NCBI RefSeq assembly: GCF_000717995.1
Contig: NZ_JODM01000009.1
Span: 62,001-126,000 of the forward strand
Reading direction: 5' to 3'
Length of the DNA stretch: 64,000 nucleotides
Source of the DNA: Streptomyces violaceorubidus
GTDB lineage: Bacteria; Actinomycetota; Actinomycetes; Streptomycetales; Streptomycetaceae
The notes under the pieces were generated by a model that searched no databases, was not told where the DNA came from, and was given only the letters and a program-made list of their open reading frames with translations. This document shows, in pieces, positions 53,061-61,710 of the stretch; position 1 is the first letter of the stretch; each line of letters starts with the position of its first letter. The position numbers and the translations under genes were made by a program.

Positions 53061-53458
53061 ACGACGATCTGTCATGGATGCTCGACAGCGCCCTGGAGAT
53101 TCCCGGGGCCCTGCACGCGGTCCTGATCTCCGCCGACGGCCTGCTGATGGCCCGGACTCAGGACTTCGACAAGGACGACGCCGACCGGGTCGCCGCCGCG
53201 ATGAGCGGTGTGCAGTCGCTCAGCCGCACCCTCGCCTTCTTCTGTGAGGACCCCACCCAGACCTGGCGGCAGACGCTGGTCGAGTTCGACGGCGGCTGGG
53301 TGTTCCTGATCTCGGCGGGCGAGGGTGCCTATCTCGGCGTGTCCGCCTCCCCGGAGGTCGACATGGCGGACATCACCTTCCGGATGCAGCAGCTCGTGGC
53401 CCAGCTCGGCAAGCGGTTGACGACGCCGCCGCGCGAGAACCTGGGCGCCCGCTCATGA
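53057..53458 (+). CDS. cvnB: Roadblock/LC7-domain protein CvnB
   Basis: This 133-residue single Roadblock/LC7 protein (SALEIPGALHAVLISADGLL, VEFDGGWVFLISAGEG) is the conservon's GTPase-interacting component, similar to MglB. It starts with a GTG overlapping the cvnA stop and ends overlapping the cvnC start (ATGA). Confidence 0.92.
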   Translation: MNDDLSWMLDSALEIPGALHAVLISADGLLMARTQDFDKDDADRVAAAMSGVQSLSRTLAFFCEDPTQTWRQTLVEFDGGWVFLISAGEGAYLGVSASPEVDMADITFRMQQLVAQLGKRLTTPPRENLGARS

Positions 53459-53832
53459 GCGGCCCCGACGGCTGGCAGCCCGAGGCGCCGGAATTAGTGC
53501 GGCCGTACGTCATCACCAAGGGCCGCGGCCTGCCCGACGAGGACGACCTCTCCCTCATCACCCTGGTCACCGCCTCCGCCGGACAGCCGCAGCGGCCGGC
53601 CCGGCTGTCCCCCGAGGAGCAGAGCCTGCTCGACGTCTGCTCCGCCGGCTACCTCTCGGTCGCCGAGATCGCCGGACACACCCACTTCCCGCTGGGCGTC
53701 GTGCGGATCCTGCTGGCCTCCCTGATGGAAGGCGGGCACCTCATGACCCGCCCGCCGGTGGCCCGCGCCCGCCTCGCGGACAAGGAGATCCTGGAGGAGG
53801 TGCTCAATGGGCTCCGCGCCAAGTTTGGATGA
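53455..53832 (+). CDS. cvnC: DUF742 protein CvnC
   Basis: This 125-residue protein of the DUF742 family (LVRPYVITKGRG, LSVAEIAGHTHFPLGVVRIL, a winged-helix-like fold) is the third conservon component. Its C-terminus overlaps the cvnD start by 26 nt. The molecular role is not established. Confidence 0.92.
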   Translation: MSGPDGWQPEAPELVRPYVITKGRGLPDEDDLSLITLVTASAGQPQRPARLSPEEQSLLDVCSAGYLSVAEIAGHTHFPLGVVRILLASLMEGGHLMTRPPVARARLADKEILEEVLNGLRAKFG

Positions 53833-54400
53833 GCGGGACTACGTACGAGGGGGAGCGACCCAGACGGCGGTGAAGATCCTCGTCGTCGGGCACTTCGCGG
53901 TGGGCAAGACCACCCTCATCGGCTCCATCTCCGAGATCGAGCCGCTGTCCACCGAGGAGACGATGACGCAGGCCGCCGAGTCGGTCGACGACCTCAAGGG
54001 GGTCCGGGGCAAGACCACCACCACGGTCGCCATGGACTTCGGGCGCCTGACCATCAGCGACCGCGTCGTGCTCTACCTGTTCGGCACCCCCGGCCAGCAG
54101 CGCTTCGTGCAGATGTGGGAGGACATGGCCCGGGGCGCGCTCGGTGCCCTGGTGCTGGTCGACCCGCAGCGGCTGGCGGACTCCTTCCCCGTGATCGACC
54201 TCATCGAGCACTACGGGCTCGACTACGCCATCGCCGTCAACCACTTCGACGGCACGCCGCTGCGCGACGAGCCGGCGCTGCGCGAGGCGCTCGACCTGCT
54301 CGACGACACCCCCGTCGTCACCTGCGACGCCCGCGACGAGAAGTCCTCGGCCGCCGCACTGACCACCCTCGTCCGCTACTTGCTGGACCGCACCCGCTAG
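53807..54400 (+). CDS. cvnD: Small Ras-like GTPase CvnD
   Basis: The 197-residue GTPase has P-loop GHFAVGKTTLIGSI, switch II LFGTPGQQRF and the base-specificity motif NHFDGT in place of NKxD. It is the signalling output of the conservon. The ATG at 53807, within cvnC, has GGAGGAGG upstream, ensuring coupled translation. Confidence 0.93.
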   Translation: MGSAPSLDERDYVRGGATQTAVKILVVGHFAVGKTTLIGSISEIEPLSTEETMTQAAESVDDLKGVRGKTTTTVAMDFGRLTISDRVVLYLFGTPGQQRFVQMWEDMARGALGALVLVDPQRLADSFPVIDLIEHYGLDYAIAVNHFDGTPLRDEPALREALDLLDDTPVVTCDARDEKSSAAALTTLVRYLLDRTR

Positions 54401-54415
54401 GAGCTGGGAGCAGAC

Positions 54416-55765
54416 ATGAACGCCCACGACACCGCCCCGGTGCCACCGCCCGGCTGCCCGGCGCACGGCTCCGGCGCCCGTGTGCCCCTGCACGGACCGG
54501 AGTTCGCCGCCGACCCGCAGGCGTACTACGAGTACCTGCGCCACTACGGGGCCGCGGCCCCCGTCGAACTGGCCCCGGGCGTCGAGGCGACGCTGGTCAC
54601 GGACTACGCGGCGGCGCTCCAACTGCTTCAGGACTCCGGCACCTTCCGCAAGGACGCGCGCCGCTGGCGGGCCTTCAACGAGGGCAAGGTGGGCCCGGAC
54701 AGCCCGGTCGCGCCGCTGCTCGCCTACCGGCCCAACTGCATGTTCGCCGACGGAGCCGACCACCTCAGGCTGCGCCAGGCGGTCACCGACAGCATGGCGC
54801 GGGTGGACACCCGCCGGCTGAGCCGCAGCACCGAGCAGATCTCCGGGTACCTCATCTCCCAGTTCGGCTCCCGCGGTTCGGCCGACCTGCTGGGGGACTA
54901 CGCCAAGCAGCTGCCGCTGTTCGTGTTCAACGAACTCTTCGGCTGCCCCGCCGACATCGGTGACCGGGTGATGTTCGGCATCTCCGGCATGTTCGACGGC
55001 GTCAACGCCGAGAGGGCCGCCGCGGTGCTCTTCGAGGCCGTGGGAGAGCTCGTCAGGCTGAAGCGGCGCAAGCCCGGCGAAGACGTCACCTCCTGGCTGA
55101 TGCAGCACGAGGCGCGGCTCGACGACGAGGAGATGGTCCACCAGCTCGCGCTGCTGCTCGGCGCGGGGGCCGAACCCCTGCGCAACCTGATCGGCAACAC
55201 CCTGCACCGGCTCCTGACCCACGAGCGGTACGCCCGTGAGGGCGGCCTGATCGACGAGGCGCTCGACGACACGCTGTGGGAGAACTCGCCCATGGCCAAC
55301 TTCGCCCCGCACTACCCGGCCGTCGACACGGAACTGGCCGGACAGCAGATGCAGGCGGGCGACCTCGTGCTCGTCAGCTTCGCCGCCGCCAACACCGGTC
55401 CCGCGCTCAAGGCGTCCCGCCAGGCGGGCAGCAACCGCGCGCACCTCGCCTGGAGCGCGGGCCCGCACGCCTGCCCGTCCAAGGACCCGGCCCGGCACAT
55501 CACCGTCGCGGCCATCGAGCACCTGCTCAACGAACTGCCCGACGTCGAACTCGCCGTCCCCGAGGACAGCCTGACGTGGCGTCCGGGCCCCTTCAACCGG
55601 GCCCTGGCCACGCTTCCGGCCCGCTTCACCCCCGTGCGTCCGGGGCGGCGCGGCGAAGCGGGGCCCGCCGGCGCGGCGTCCGGGCAGGAGAAGCCCGTGA
55701 GTCCGGCACGTCCGGCCGAACACAAGGGGATGTGGAGCCAGTTCCTCAACTGGCTCACACGGTGA
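54416..55765 (+). CDS. Conservon cytochrome P450 with degenerate haem and ExxR motifs (CYP157-like)
   Basis: The 449-residue protein is 15 nt after cvnD. It has the P450 fold, but its expected K-helix ExxR is DDTLW, its haem-binding loop is WSAGPHACPSKDPAR (consensus FGxGxHxCxG) and the I-helix reads LLGAGAEPLRNLI without the acid-alcohol pair. The cysteine ligand is kept. This pattern matches the CYP157 enzymes found in other conservons. Whether it is catalytic is open. A C-terminal tail of about 35 residues (SPARPAEHKGMWSQFLNWL) is amphipathic. Confidence 0.88.
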   Translation: MNAHDTAPVPPPGCPAHGSGARVPLHGPEFAADPQAYYEYLRHYGAAAPVELAPGVEATLVTDYAAALQLLQDSGTFRKDARRWRAFNEGKVGPDSPVAPLLAYRPNCMFADGADHLRLRQAVTDSMARVDTRRLSRSTEQISGYLISQFGSRGSADLLGDYAKQLPLFVFNELFGCPADIGDRVMFGISGMFDGVNAERAAAVLFEAVGELVRLKRRKPGEDVTSWLMQHEARLDDEEMVHQLALLLGAGAEPLRNLIGNTLHRLLTHERYAREGGLIDEALDDTLWENSPMANFAPHYPAVDTELAGQQMQAGDLVLVSFAAANTGPALKASRQAGSNRAHLAWSAGPHACPSKDPARHITVAAIEHLLNELPDVELAVPEDSLTWRPGPFNRALATLPARFTPVRPGRRGEAGPAGAASGQEKPVSPARPAEHKGMWSQFLNWLTR

Positions 55766-55868
55766 TGTGCGCAACACCGCCCCCATCCGTCCCTTCCGCA
55801 TGAAGATCGAACGGCACGGGTAGTGAGCAACGCGGTATTCGAGTTGCTTACGAGTCAAAGGAGGTGTC

Positions 55869-55976
55869 GTGGACCACATACCCACGAACGCCACTTTCCC
55901 GGCGCCGAACCCGCTGATACCCGCCCTCCGAGGCGGGTATCGCTTTGGGCGGCTCCAGCCGGGGGTGGACCGTTGA
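55869..55976 (+). CDS. Upstream leader ORF of the prenyltransferase
   Basis: This 35-codon frame starts at a GTG with a perfect AAAGGAGG ribosome site 4-5 nt upstream and ends at a TGA that shares the TTGA overlap with the prenyltransferase start. The peptide starts VDHIPTNATFPAPNPLIPAL and ends RFGRLQPGVDR; it has no Trp. The hairpin at 55916-55941 lies inside it. I see no family match. It could be a regulatory leader or, less likely, a short functional peptide. Confidence 0.6.
   Translation: MDHIPTNATFPAPNPLIPALRGGYRFGRLQPGVDR
55916..55941 (+). promoter_or_regulatory. Terminator-like hairpin inside the leader ORF
   Basis: GATACCCGCC and GGCGGGTATC are perfect 10-nt arms around loop CTCCGA. 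The sequence after it (GCTTTGGG) has only three T residues. A smaller hairpin (CGGCT-CC-AGCCG, 55950-55961) follows just before the prenyltransferase ribosome site. The arrangement resembles a transcriptional or translational attenuator. Confidence 0.55.
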
Positions 55977-57100
55977 GGGCCGGGCCGGCGGGCGCCGACC
56001 CGCAGGGCACATCCACGCTCGGCTCCTTCACCGGCGGCCAGCTGCGAAGACTCGGCTCGGTCGCCGGTCTGTCCCGCGCCGACGTCGAGACCTACGCACA
56101 GGTCCTGACCGACGCACTGGGCCCGGAGGCCGAGCGGCCACTGGACCTGCCGCCGCCCACGCGCACCTTCCTGTCCGACGACCACACCCCGGTGGAGTTC
56201 TCCCTCTCCTTCAAGGCGGGCGCGGCCCCCGCCATGCGGGTCCTCGTGGAACCGGGCTGCGGCGCGACCGGCCTGGCGGACAACGGCCGTGCCGGGCTGA
56301 AGGCGATCAGGACCATGGCGCGCCGCTGGCACTTCGCCACCGACGCCCTCGACGACATCCTGGATCTGTTCCTGCCTGCCGCTCCGCAGGGCCCTCTCGC
56401 CCTGTGGTGCGCCCTGGAACTCAGGCCCGGCGGGGTACCCGGGGTCAAGGTCTACCTGAACCCGGCGGCGGGCGGGGAGGAACGTTCCGCCGCGACGGTG
56501 CGCGAGGCCCTGCGCCGGCTCGGGTACCACCGTGCCTTCGACAGCCTTCCCCCGGGCAGCGGATACCCCTTCTTCGCCCTGGACCTCGGAGGCTGGGCGG
56601 AACCCCGCGTGAAGGTCTACCTGTACCACGACCACCTCACGTCCGGCGAGGCCCAAGGGCTGTCCCGGATGGACCCGGGCCCCGTGCCGAGTGCGGTCGA
56701 GGGCTTCTTCCACACGGCCGCGGGTCTCGGCCCCGACGCGGGTGGGCTCGACCGGAGGCCCGGTCAGTCCTGCCACTCCTTCACCGACCTCGGCACCGCG
56801 CGGCCGAGCGGCTTCACCCTGTACATCCCCGTCCGCGACTACGTTCGCCATGACGGGGAGGCCCTGACGCGGGCGTCCCGAGTACTGCGCCACCACGGCA
56901 TGGACCCCTCCGTGCTCGAGCGCGCCATGGCCGCACTCACCGAGCGGCGGCCCGAGGAGGGGACGGGCCTGATCGCCTACCTCGCCCTCGCCCACCAGGG
57001 GGACCAGCCGCCGCGGGTGACGACGTACCTCTCCTCGGAGGCGTACGCGGTCCGGCCGCCCGCCGTGGAGACCGTCCGCCAACCGGTGCCGGTGGCCTGA
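55973..57100 (+). CDS. Indole (tryptophan dimethylallyltransferase-type) aromatic prenyltransferase
   Basis: This protein of about 375 residues belongs to the bacterial ABBA/DMATS family of indole prenyltransferases (SCO7467/IptA type): TLGSFTGGQLRRLGSVAGL near the start, TPVEFSLSFKAGAAPAMRVL, GVKVYLNPAAGG, RVKVYLYHDHL and RVTTYLSSEAYAV (the substrate-shielding tyrosine strand). It should transfer a dimethylallyl group from DMAPP to indole or L-tryptophan. The TTG at 55973 is chosen because it overlaps the leader stop, follows GGGGGTGG and gives the family's usual length. It converges on a flavin monooxygenase, the standard partner. Confidence 0.85.
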   Translation: MRAGPAGADPQGTSTLGSFTGGQLRRLGSVAGLSRADVETYAQVLTDALGPEAERPLDLPPPTRTFLSDDHTPVEFSLSFKAGAAPAMRVLVEPGCGATGLADNGRAGLKAIRTMARRWHFATDALDDILDLFLPAAPQGPLALWCALELRPGGVPGVKVYLNPAAGGEERSAATVREALRRLGYHRAFDSLPPGSGYPFFALDLGGWAEPRVKVYLYHDHLTSGEAQGLSRMDPGPVPSAVEGFFHTAAGLGPDAGGLDRRPGQSCHSFTDLGTARPSGFTLYIPVRDYVRHDGEALTRASRVLRHHGMDPSVLERAMAALTERRPEEGTGLIAYLALAHQGDQPPRVTTYLSSEAYAVRPPAVETVRQPVPVA

Positions 57101-57118
57101 CCGGGCCGTCCACGCACG

Positions 57119-57153
57119 CGAGGGCTCCCGGTGCTCTCCACCGGGAGCCCTCG
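57119..57153. terminator. Very strong bidirectional terminator
   Basis: Perfect 15-nt arms (CGAGGGCTCCCGGTG and its complement) around CTCTC lie between the convergent prenyltransferase and flavin monooxygenase genes. Confidence 0.85.
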
Positions 57154-57208
57154 GCGAGGACGTGACCGGGCGCCGTCGCGGACTGTGCGGCGGCGCCCGG
57201 CGGAACAC

Positions 57209-58507
57209 TCACACGGGCAGCGACTCCCGGAACTCCGCCAGGTACGGACCCACGTCGACGTGGATCGAGGCGGCTCGGGTCCGGCCGTAGCGCTCGGCGA
57301 CGCCCGCCAGGTACGTGCCGATCTCCTCGCGCATCTCCTCGGCCGGGGGCAGCGCGGCGGCACCGTCGACGAGGCGCGCCACCCACTCGGCCTGGGCCTC
57401 CGCCAGCCGGGTGAAGGCGCCGGCGGGCCGCACCAGCCCCACGAAGTACAGACCGGGCCGGTCCGCCGGGACGACCCGCCGGTACAGCTCGACCGAGCCG
57501 TCGGCCGAGACCGGGCAGCCCGCGGGCAGGAAGGGGAACGCCATGTGGAAACCGGTGCAGTAGACGACCGCGTCGGCGGTCTCGGAGCTCCCGTCCGTGA
57601 ACACGACCCGGTCGCCCTCGAACGAGGCGATCGCGGGCTTCGGGGTCACCGCGCCGTGCCGGATCCGGCTGAGGATCTCGTCCGAGAGGGTCGTCGCGGA
57701 GGAGAGGATCGGGTGGTCGGGCTCGGGCAGGCCGTAGTCCGACAGCCTGCCCCGGGCCACCAGCAGGGCCTGCTCCACCCACTGGCGCCGCTCGTCGAAG
57801 GGCATCGCGTTCCACCACGGGGCTTCGGCGATCTCGTCGAGGGACATCCCGAAGATCTGCTTGGGCACGATGTGCAGCCCCCGGCGCACCGACAGCAGGG
57901 TCCGCTCCGCGTGCCGGGAGAGGTCCGCGGCGATGTCCACCGCCGAGGCGCCGAGGCCCACCACGACGACGCGCCGGCCGGCGAAGTCGGCGCCGTCCTG
58001 GTAGTCGAGGGAGTGAAGAATCGTTCCGGCGAAGGACTCGGCACCGGCCGGAAGGGGATCGGGCAGGGCCGGTTCGCTGTTGTGGCCCGAGGTGACGACC
58101 ACCTGCTCGAACCGGCGGGAGCGCTGCGCCCCGTCCGCGCCCCGGCTGACGACCGTCCAGGCGCCGTCCCCGTCCTGACGCACGGACAGCACCTCGGTGC
58201 GCAGCTCGACGTGGTCGAGCAGGCCCGCCCACTCGGCGAAGGACCGCAGGTAGGCGGCGACCTGGCTGTGCCGGGGATAGAGCGGATAGGAGGACGGCAT
58301 CGGGAAGTCCGCGTAACCGGTCAGCTGCTTGGCGGTGTTCAGGTGCAGGGACTGATAGCCCGGCCCCCGCTCGCCGGCCCCGGGCTGTCGCCAGATCCCG
58401 CCGACGTCGGGTGCCTTCTCCAGGCAGACGAAGGAGATGCCGCGCTCCTTGAGGGCACGGCCCATCGCCAGCCCAGACAGGCCTGCACCGATCACACACA
58501 CACGCAC
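57209..58507 (-). CDS. Flavin-dependent monooxygenase (FMO/BVMO-like)
   Basis: The 432-residue protein has an N-terminal FAD motif [13 protein letters not shown], the FMO-type loop and a second Rossmann motif [16 protein letters not shown] for NADPH. It is the regular neighbour of streptomycete indole prenyltransferases and is thought to oxidise the (prenyl)indole or tryptophan-derived product. A GTG at 58507 follows GGGGGG. No tryptophanase gene lies in the window. Confidence 0.88.
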   Translation of the reverse strand: MRVCVIGAGLSGLAMGRALKERGISFVCLEKAPDVGGIWRQPGAGERGPGYQSLHLNTAKQLTGYADFPMPSSYPLYPRHSQVAAYLRSFAEWAGLLDHVELRTEVLSVRQDGDGAWTVVSRGADGAQRSRRFEQVVVTSGHNSEPALPDPLPAGAESFAGTILHSLDYQDGADFAGRRVVVVGLGASAVDIAADLSRHAERTLLSVRRGLHIVPKQIFGMSLDEIAEAPWWNAMPFDERRQWVEQALLVARGRLSDYGLPEPDHPILSSATTLSDEILSRIRHGAVTPKPAIASFEGDRVVFTDGSSETADAVVYCTGFHMAFPFLPAGCPVSADGSVELYRRVVPADRPGLYFVGLVRPAGAFTRLAEAQAEWVARLVDGAAALPPAEEMREEIGTYLAGVAERYGRTRAASIHVDVGPYLAEFRESLPV

Positions 58508-58618
58508 GGGATGTCCCCCCAGGATGTACTCAACCTCCCCCGATCATGCCTTTACTGCCCATCCGTTTCTTCCCGCACACCAGCACGCCCCACGAACAGA
58601 CGTGTCCGTGCTCACGTT

Positions 58619-59965
58619 TCACGCGCCCCGCAGGTCCCACACCCGGCGGATCTTGCCGAGCGAGCGCTCCAGGCTCTCCGGCTCGACGACCTTCACCTCC
58701 ACGGTGACGCCCACACCGTCCTTGACGCCCTGCGCGATCGCCCTCGCGGCGGCCTCGCGCTGTTCGGGACCGGCGTCGGGCCGGGCCTCGACGCGCACGG
58801 TCATGTGGTCCATGCGGCCGCGTGCGGTGAGCCGGATCTGGAAGTGCGGGGCGACGCCCGGGGTGCGCAGCACGATCTCCTCGACCTGGGTGGGGAAGAC
58901 GTTCACCCCGCGCAGGATGATCATGTCGTCGCAGCGCCCGGTGACCTTCCGCATCCGCCGGAAGGCGGGACGGGCGGTGCCGGGCAGCAGACGGGTCAGG
59001 TCGCGCGTGCGGTAGCGGATTACCGGGAGCGCCTCCTTGGTGAGGGAGGTGAAGACGATCTCGCCCTCCTCGCCCTCGGGCAGCACCGCGTCCGTGAGCG
59101 GGTCCACCACCTCGGGGTAGAAGTGGTCCTCCCAGATGTGCAGTCCGTCCTTGGTCTCGACGCACTCCTGCGCCACGCCGGGGCCGATCACCTCGGACAG
59201 GCCGTATATGTCGACGGCGTGGATGTCCATGCGCTCCTCGATCTCGCGCCGCATCTGCTCGGTCCACGGCTCGGCGCCGAAGATGCCGACCTTGAGGGAG
59301 CTGGTGCGCGGATCGACGCCCTGGCGCTCGAACTCGTCGAGCAGGGTGAGCATGTACGAGGGAGTGACCATGATGATCTCGGGCCGGAAGTCCTGGATGA
59401 TCTGCACCTGGCGTGCCGTCATGCCGCCGGAGGCGGGGATTACCGTGCAGCCGGCGCGCTCGGCGCCGTAGTGTGCGCCGAGTCCTCCGGTGAACAGGCC
59501 GTAGCCGTAGGAGATGTGCACCTTGTGGCCGGGCCGGCCGCCGGCCGCGCGGATCGAACGGGCCACGACGTCCGCCCACATGGACAGGTCGTGGTCCGTG
59601 TACCCGACGACGGTGGCGCGGCCGGTGGTGCCGCTGGAGGCGTGCACCCGCCGCACGTCGGACATCGGGACGGCGAACATGCCGAAGGGGTAGGTGTCCC
59701 GCAGGTCCGCCTTGGTGGTGAAGGGGAACCTGGACAGGTCCGCGAGACCGCGGCAGTCGTCGGGGCTCACCCCGGCGGCGTCGAACTTCTTGCGGTACAG
59801 CTCGACGTTGTCGTAGGCGTGCCGCAGGGTCGCGCGCAGGCGGTCCAGCTGGAGCTCGCGGAGCTGCTCGCGGGACAGGCGCTCGGCGTCGTCCAGCAGG
59901 TCGTGGGGGAGGAGCTCACCCGGTCGGGGCGCCGGGGCCGCCCCGGTCGTCGGCTCGCTGCTCAT
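58619..59965 (-). CDS. paaK: Phenylacetate-CoA ligase
   Basis: This 448-residue AMP-forming ligase (ANL superfamily) has the phosphate loop HASSGTTGRATVVG, the A5 region YGLSEVIGPGVAQEC and the hinge YRTRDLTRLL, and the PaaK C-terminal lid with LGKIRRVWDLRG. It activates phenylacetate to phenylacetyl-CoA, the first step of the pathway. The start overlaps the paaI stop (ATGA), so paaI-paaK are coupled. Confidence 0.95.
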   Translation of the reverse strand: MSSEPTTGAAPAPRPGELLPHDLLDDAERLSREQLRELQLDRLRATLRHAYDNVELYRKKFDAAGVSPDDCRGLADLSRFPFTTKADLRDTYPFGMFAVPMSDVRRVHASSGTTGRATVVGYTDHDLSMWADVVARSIRAAGGRPGHKVHISYGYGLFTGGLGAHYGAERAGCTVIPASGGMTARQVQIIQDFRPEIIMVTPSYMLTLLDEFERQGVDPRTSSLKVGIFGAEPWTEQMRREIEERMDIHAVDIYGLSEVIGPGVAQECVETKDGLHIWEDHFYPEVVDPLTDAVLPEGEEGEIVFTSLTKEALPVIRYRTRDLTRLLPGTARPAFRRMRKVTGRCDDMIILRGVNVFPTQVEEIVLRTPGVAPHFQIRLTARGRMDHMTVRVEARPDAGPEQREAAARAIAQGVKDGVGVTVEVKVVEPESLERSLGKIRRVWDLRGA

Positions 59966-60558
59966 CGCGACTCCTTCGTCGTCGTGCCCGGCGTCTCGCC
60001 CGCCGTCTCGTCCCGCGCGAGGCGACCGCCTGTGTCGTCCGGCGTGTGGAGAGCGCCTGTGTCGTCCGGCGTGTGGCGACCGCCTGTGTCGTCCCGCGTG
60101 TGGTGACTGCCTCCGTCGGCCCCCGTACCCCGCTCGCGTCCGTCGCCCCGCGCGCTGCGGCTGCGGCCGCGGAACTCCGCGATCACCTCGTCACCGCGCC
60201 GCACGCTCACGTCGTAGATCCCGCTGCGCCCGTACCGGACCCGTTCCTCGGCGACGGCCACGAGTACGTCGCCCTCGCGGGCCGGGGCGACGAAGACGAT
60301 GTCGGCGCCGGCCGCGACGGTCACGGGACCGTGGCTGTTGCAGGCGCAGGCGAAGGCGGTGTCGGCCAGCAGGAACAGGAAGCCGCCGTGGGCGATCCCG
60401 TGTCCGTTCACCATCGCCGGGGTCACGGTCATGCGGACCACGGCTGTGCCCGCGCCGTGCTCCACCAGCTCGATGCCGAGCCCCCGGGAGGCCTCGTCCG
60501 CGCAGAACATCGCCTCCGTGGGCGTCTGCTCGACGGCCTGCGACACCGTACCCACCAC
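59962..60558 (-). CDS. paaI: Phenylacetyl-CoA pathway thioesterase PaaI with C-terminal repeat tail
   Basis: The hotdog-fold thioesterase core (about 1-135, MVNGHGIAHGGFLFLLADTAFACACNSHG-type active region, here within residues 45-80) matches PaaI, which hydrolyses stalled phenylacetyl-CoA intermediates. A GTG at 60558 follows GGGAG. The C-terminus extends by about 60 residues including a 9-residue repeat (HTPDDTGG-like, three to four copies) that is absent from canonical PaaI. The tail is hydrophilic and presumably disordered. It is divergent from paaA with TetR-type sites between. Confidence 0.88.
   Translation of the reverse strand: MVGTVSQAVEQTPTEAMFCADEASRGLGIELVEHGAGTAVVRMTVTPAMVNGHGIAHGGFLFLLADTAFACACNSHGPVTVAAGADIVFVAPAREGDVLVAVAEERVRYGRSGIYDVSVRRGDEVIAEFRGRSRSARGDGRERGTGADGGSHHTRDDTGGRHTPDDTGALHTPDDTGGRLARDETAGETPGTTTKESR
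60028..60108 (-). repeat. Tandem 27-nt repeat in the paaI 3' region
   Basis: Three close copies (60028-60054, 60055-60081, 60082-60108), preceded by a degenerate fourth (60001-60027), encode a 9-residue repeat of the form (R/L)HTPDDTG(G/A). Unit length is a multiple of three, so copy number can change without breaking the frame. Confidence 0.88.
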
Positions 60559-60569
60559 CTTGTCTCCCG

Positions 60570-60584
60570 ACCGACCATTCGGTT
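60570..60584. promoter_or_regulatory. PaaR/TetR-type operator, paaI side
   Basis: ACCGACCATTCGGT contains ACCGA/TCGGT half-sites with a 4-bp spacer, 12 bp upstream of paaI. It matches the style of TetR-family PaaR sites of phenylacetate regulons. Confidence 0.7.
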
Positions 60585-60689
60585 AGCGCGCGGCACGGCC
60601 AAGTAATCCAGCCGCGCGGCGGCGCTGTCAAGAGTGCGACCGGCGGGGGTCCGGCTCTTGCTCGGCGCGCGGAAACGCGTCACACTGAT

Positions 60690-60708
60690 ACCGAACGAAT
60701 GGTCGGTT
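60690..60708. promoter_or_regulatory. PaaR/TetR-type operator, paaA side
   Basis: ACCGAACGAATGGTCGGTT is related to the first site in inverted orientation (both contain ACCGACCATTCG on one strand) and lies 16-34 bp upstream of paaA. The same regulator can therefore control both divergent transcripts. No TetR gene lies in the window. Confidence 0.7.
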
Positions 60709-60723
60709 GGGAAGCTGGTGACG

Positions 60724-61710
60724 ATGACCACGACAGACGCCGCCGAGGTGCCGCCCCCGCACACGCCGGACGGACTCCAGGAGCACTTCGACGCGACGAT
60801 CGCGCGCGACCAGCGCGTCGAGCCGCGGGACTGGATGCCCGACGGCTACCGCAAGACGCTGATCCGGCAGATCGCCCAGCACGCGCACTCGGAGATCATC
60901 GGCATGCAGCCCGAGGGCGAGTGGATCACCCGGGCCCCCTCGCTGCGCCGCAAGGCGATCCTGTTCGCCAAGGTCCAGGACGAGGCCGGGCACGGGCTGT
61001 ACCTGTACTCGGCGGCCGAAACCCTCGGCGCGGACCGCGACGACCTCACCCAGCGGCTGATCGAGGGCCGCCAGAAGTACTCGTCGATCTTCAACTACCC
61101 GACCCTCGGCTTCGCCGACGTCGGCGTGATCGGCTGGTTCGTGGACGGCGCCGCGATCTGCAACCAGGTGCCGCTGTGCCGCAGTTCCTACGGGCCCTAC
61201 GCGCGCGCGATGGTGCGCATCTGCAAGGAGGAGTCCTTCCACCAGCGGCAGGGATACGAGCTGCTGATGACCATGATGCGCGGCACCGACGCCCAGCGGG
61301 AGATGGTCCAGGACGCGGTGAACCGCTGGTGGTGGCCGTCCCTGATGATGTTCGGCCCGCCCGACGACGCCTCGCCCAACTCGGCGCGGTCGATGGCCTG
61401 GAAGATCAAGCGGCACAGCAACGACGAACTGCGCCGCCGCTTCGTCGACATGACCGTCCCGCAGGCCGAGAAGCTCGGCGTCACCCTGCCCGACCCGGAG
61501 CTCCGCTGGAACGAGGAGAGCGGGCACCACGACTTCGGCACCCCCGACTGGGACGAGCTGATGCGCGTCATCAAGGGCGACGGCCCCTGCAACGACCGGC
61601 GGATGGAGCGGCGGCGCACCGCCCACGAGGAGGGCGCCTGGGTGCGCGAGGCGGCCACCGCCCACGCCGCCAAGCAGGCCGCCCGCGCGGAGAAGGGAAC
61701 GGCGGCATGA
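60724..61710 (+). CDS. paaA: 1,2-phenylacetyl-CoA epoxidase catalytic subunit PaaA
   Basis: This 328-residue diiron ferritin-like oxygenase subunit has ligand residues in [23 protein letters not shown] and [13 protein letters not shown] (ExxH motifs). With PaaC, B, D and E it epoxidises phenylacetyl-CoA. The ATG at 60724 is preferred; a GTG at 60718 is possible. The stop overlaps the paaB start. Confidence 0.96.
   Translation: MTTTDAAEVPPPHTPDGLQEHFDATIARDQRVEPRDWMPDGYRKTLIRQIAQHAHSEIIGMQPEGEWITRAPSLRRKAILFAKVQDEAGHGLYLYSAAETLGADRDDLTQRLIEGRQKYSSIFNYPTLGFADVGVIGWFVDGAAICNQVPLCRSSYGPYARAMVRICKEESFHQRQGYELLMTMMRGTDAQREMVQDAVNRWWWPSLMMFGPPDDASPNSARSMAWKIKRHSNDELRRRFVDMTVPQAEKLGVTLPDPELRWNEESGHHDFGTPDWDELMRVIKGDGPCNDRRMERRRTAHEEGAWVREAATAHAAKQAARAEKGTAA

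Noticed and set aside
55823..57100. A longer prenyltransferase starting at the GTG at 55823
   Set aside because: The extra 50 codons look non-conserved, the GTG has no ribosome site, and the perfect AAAGGAGG site instead serves the overlapping leader frame.
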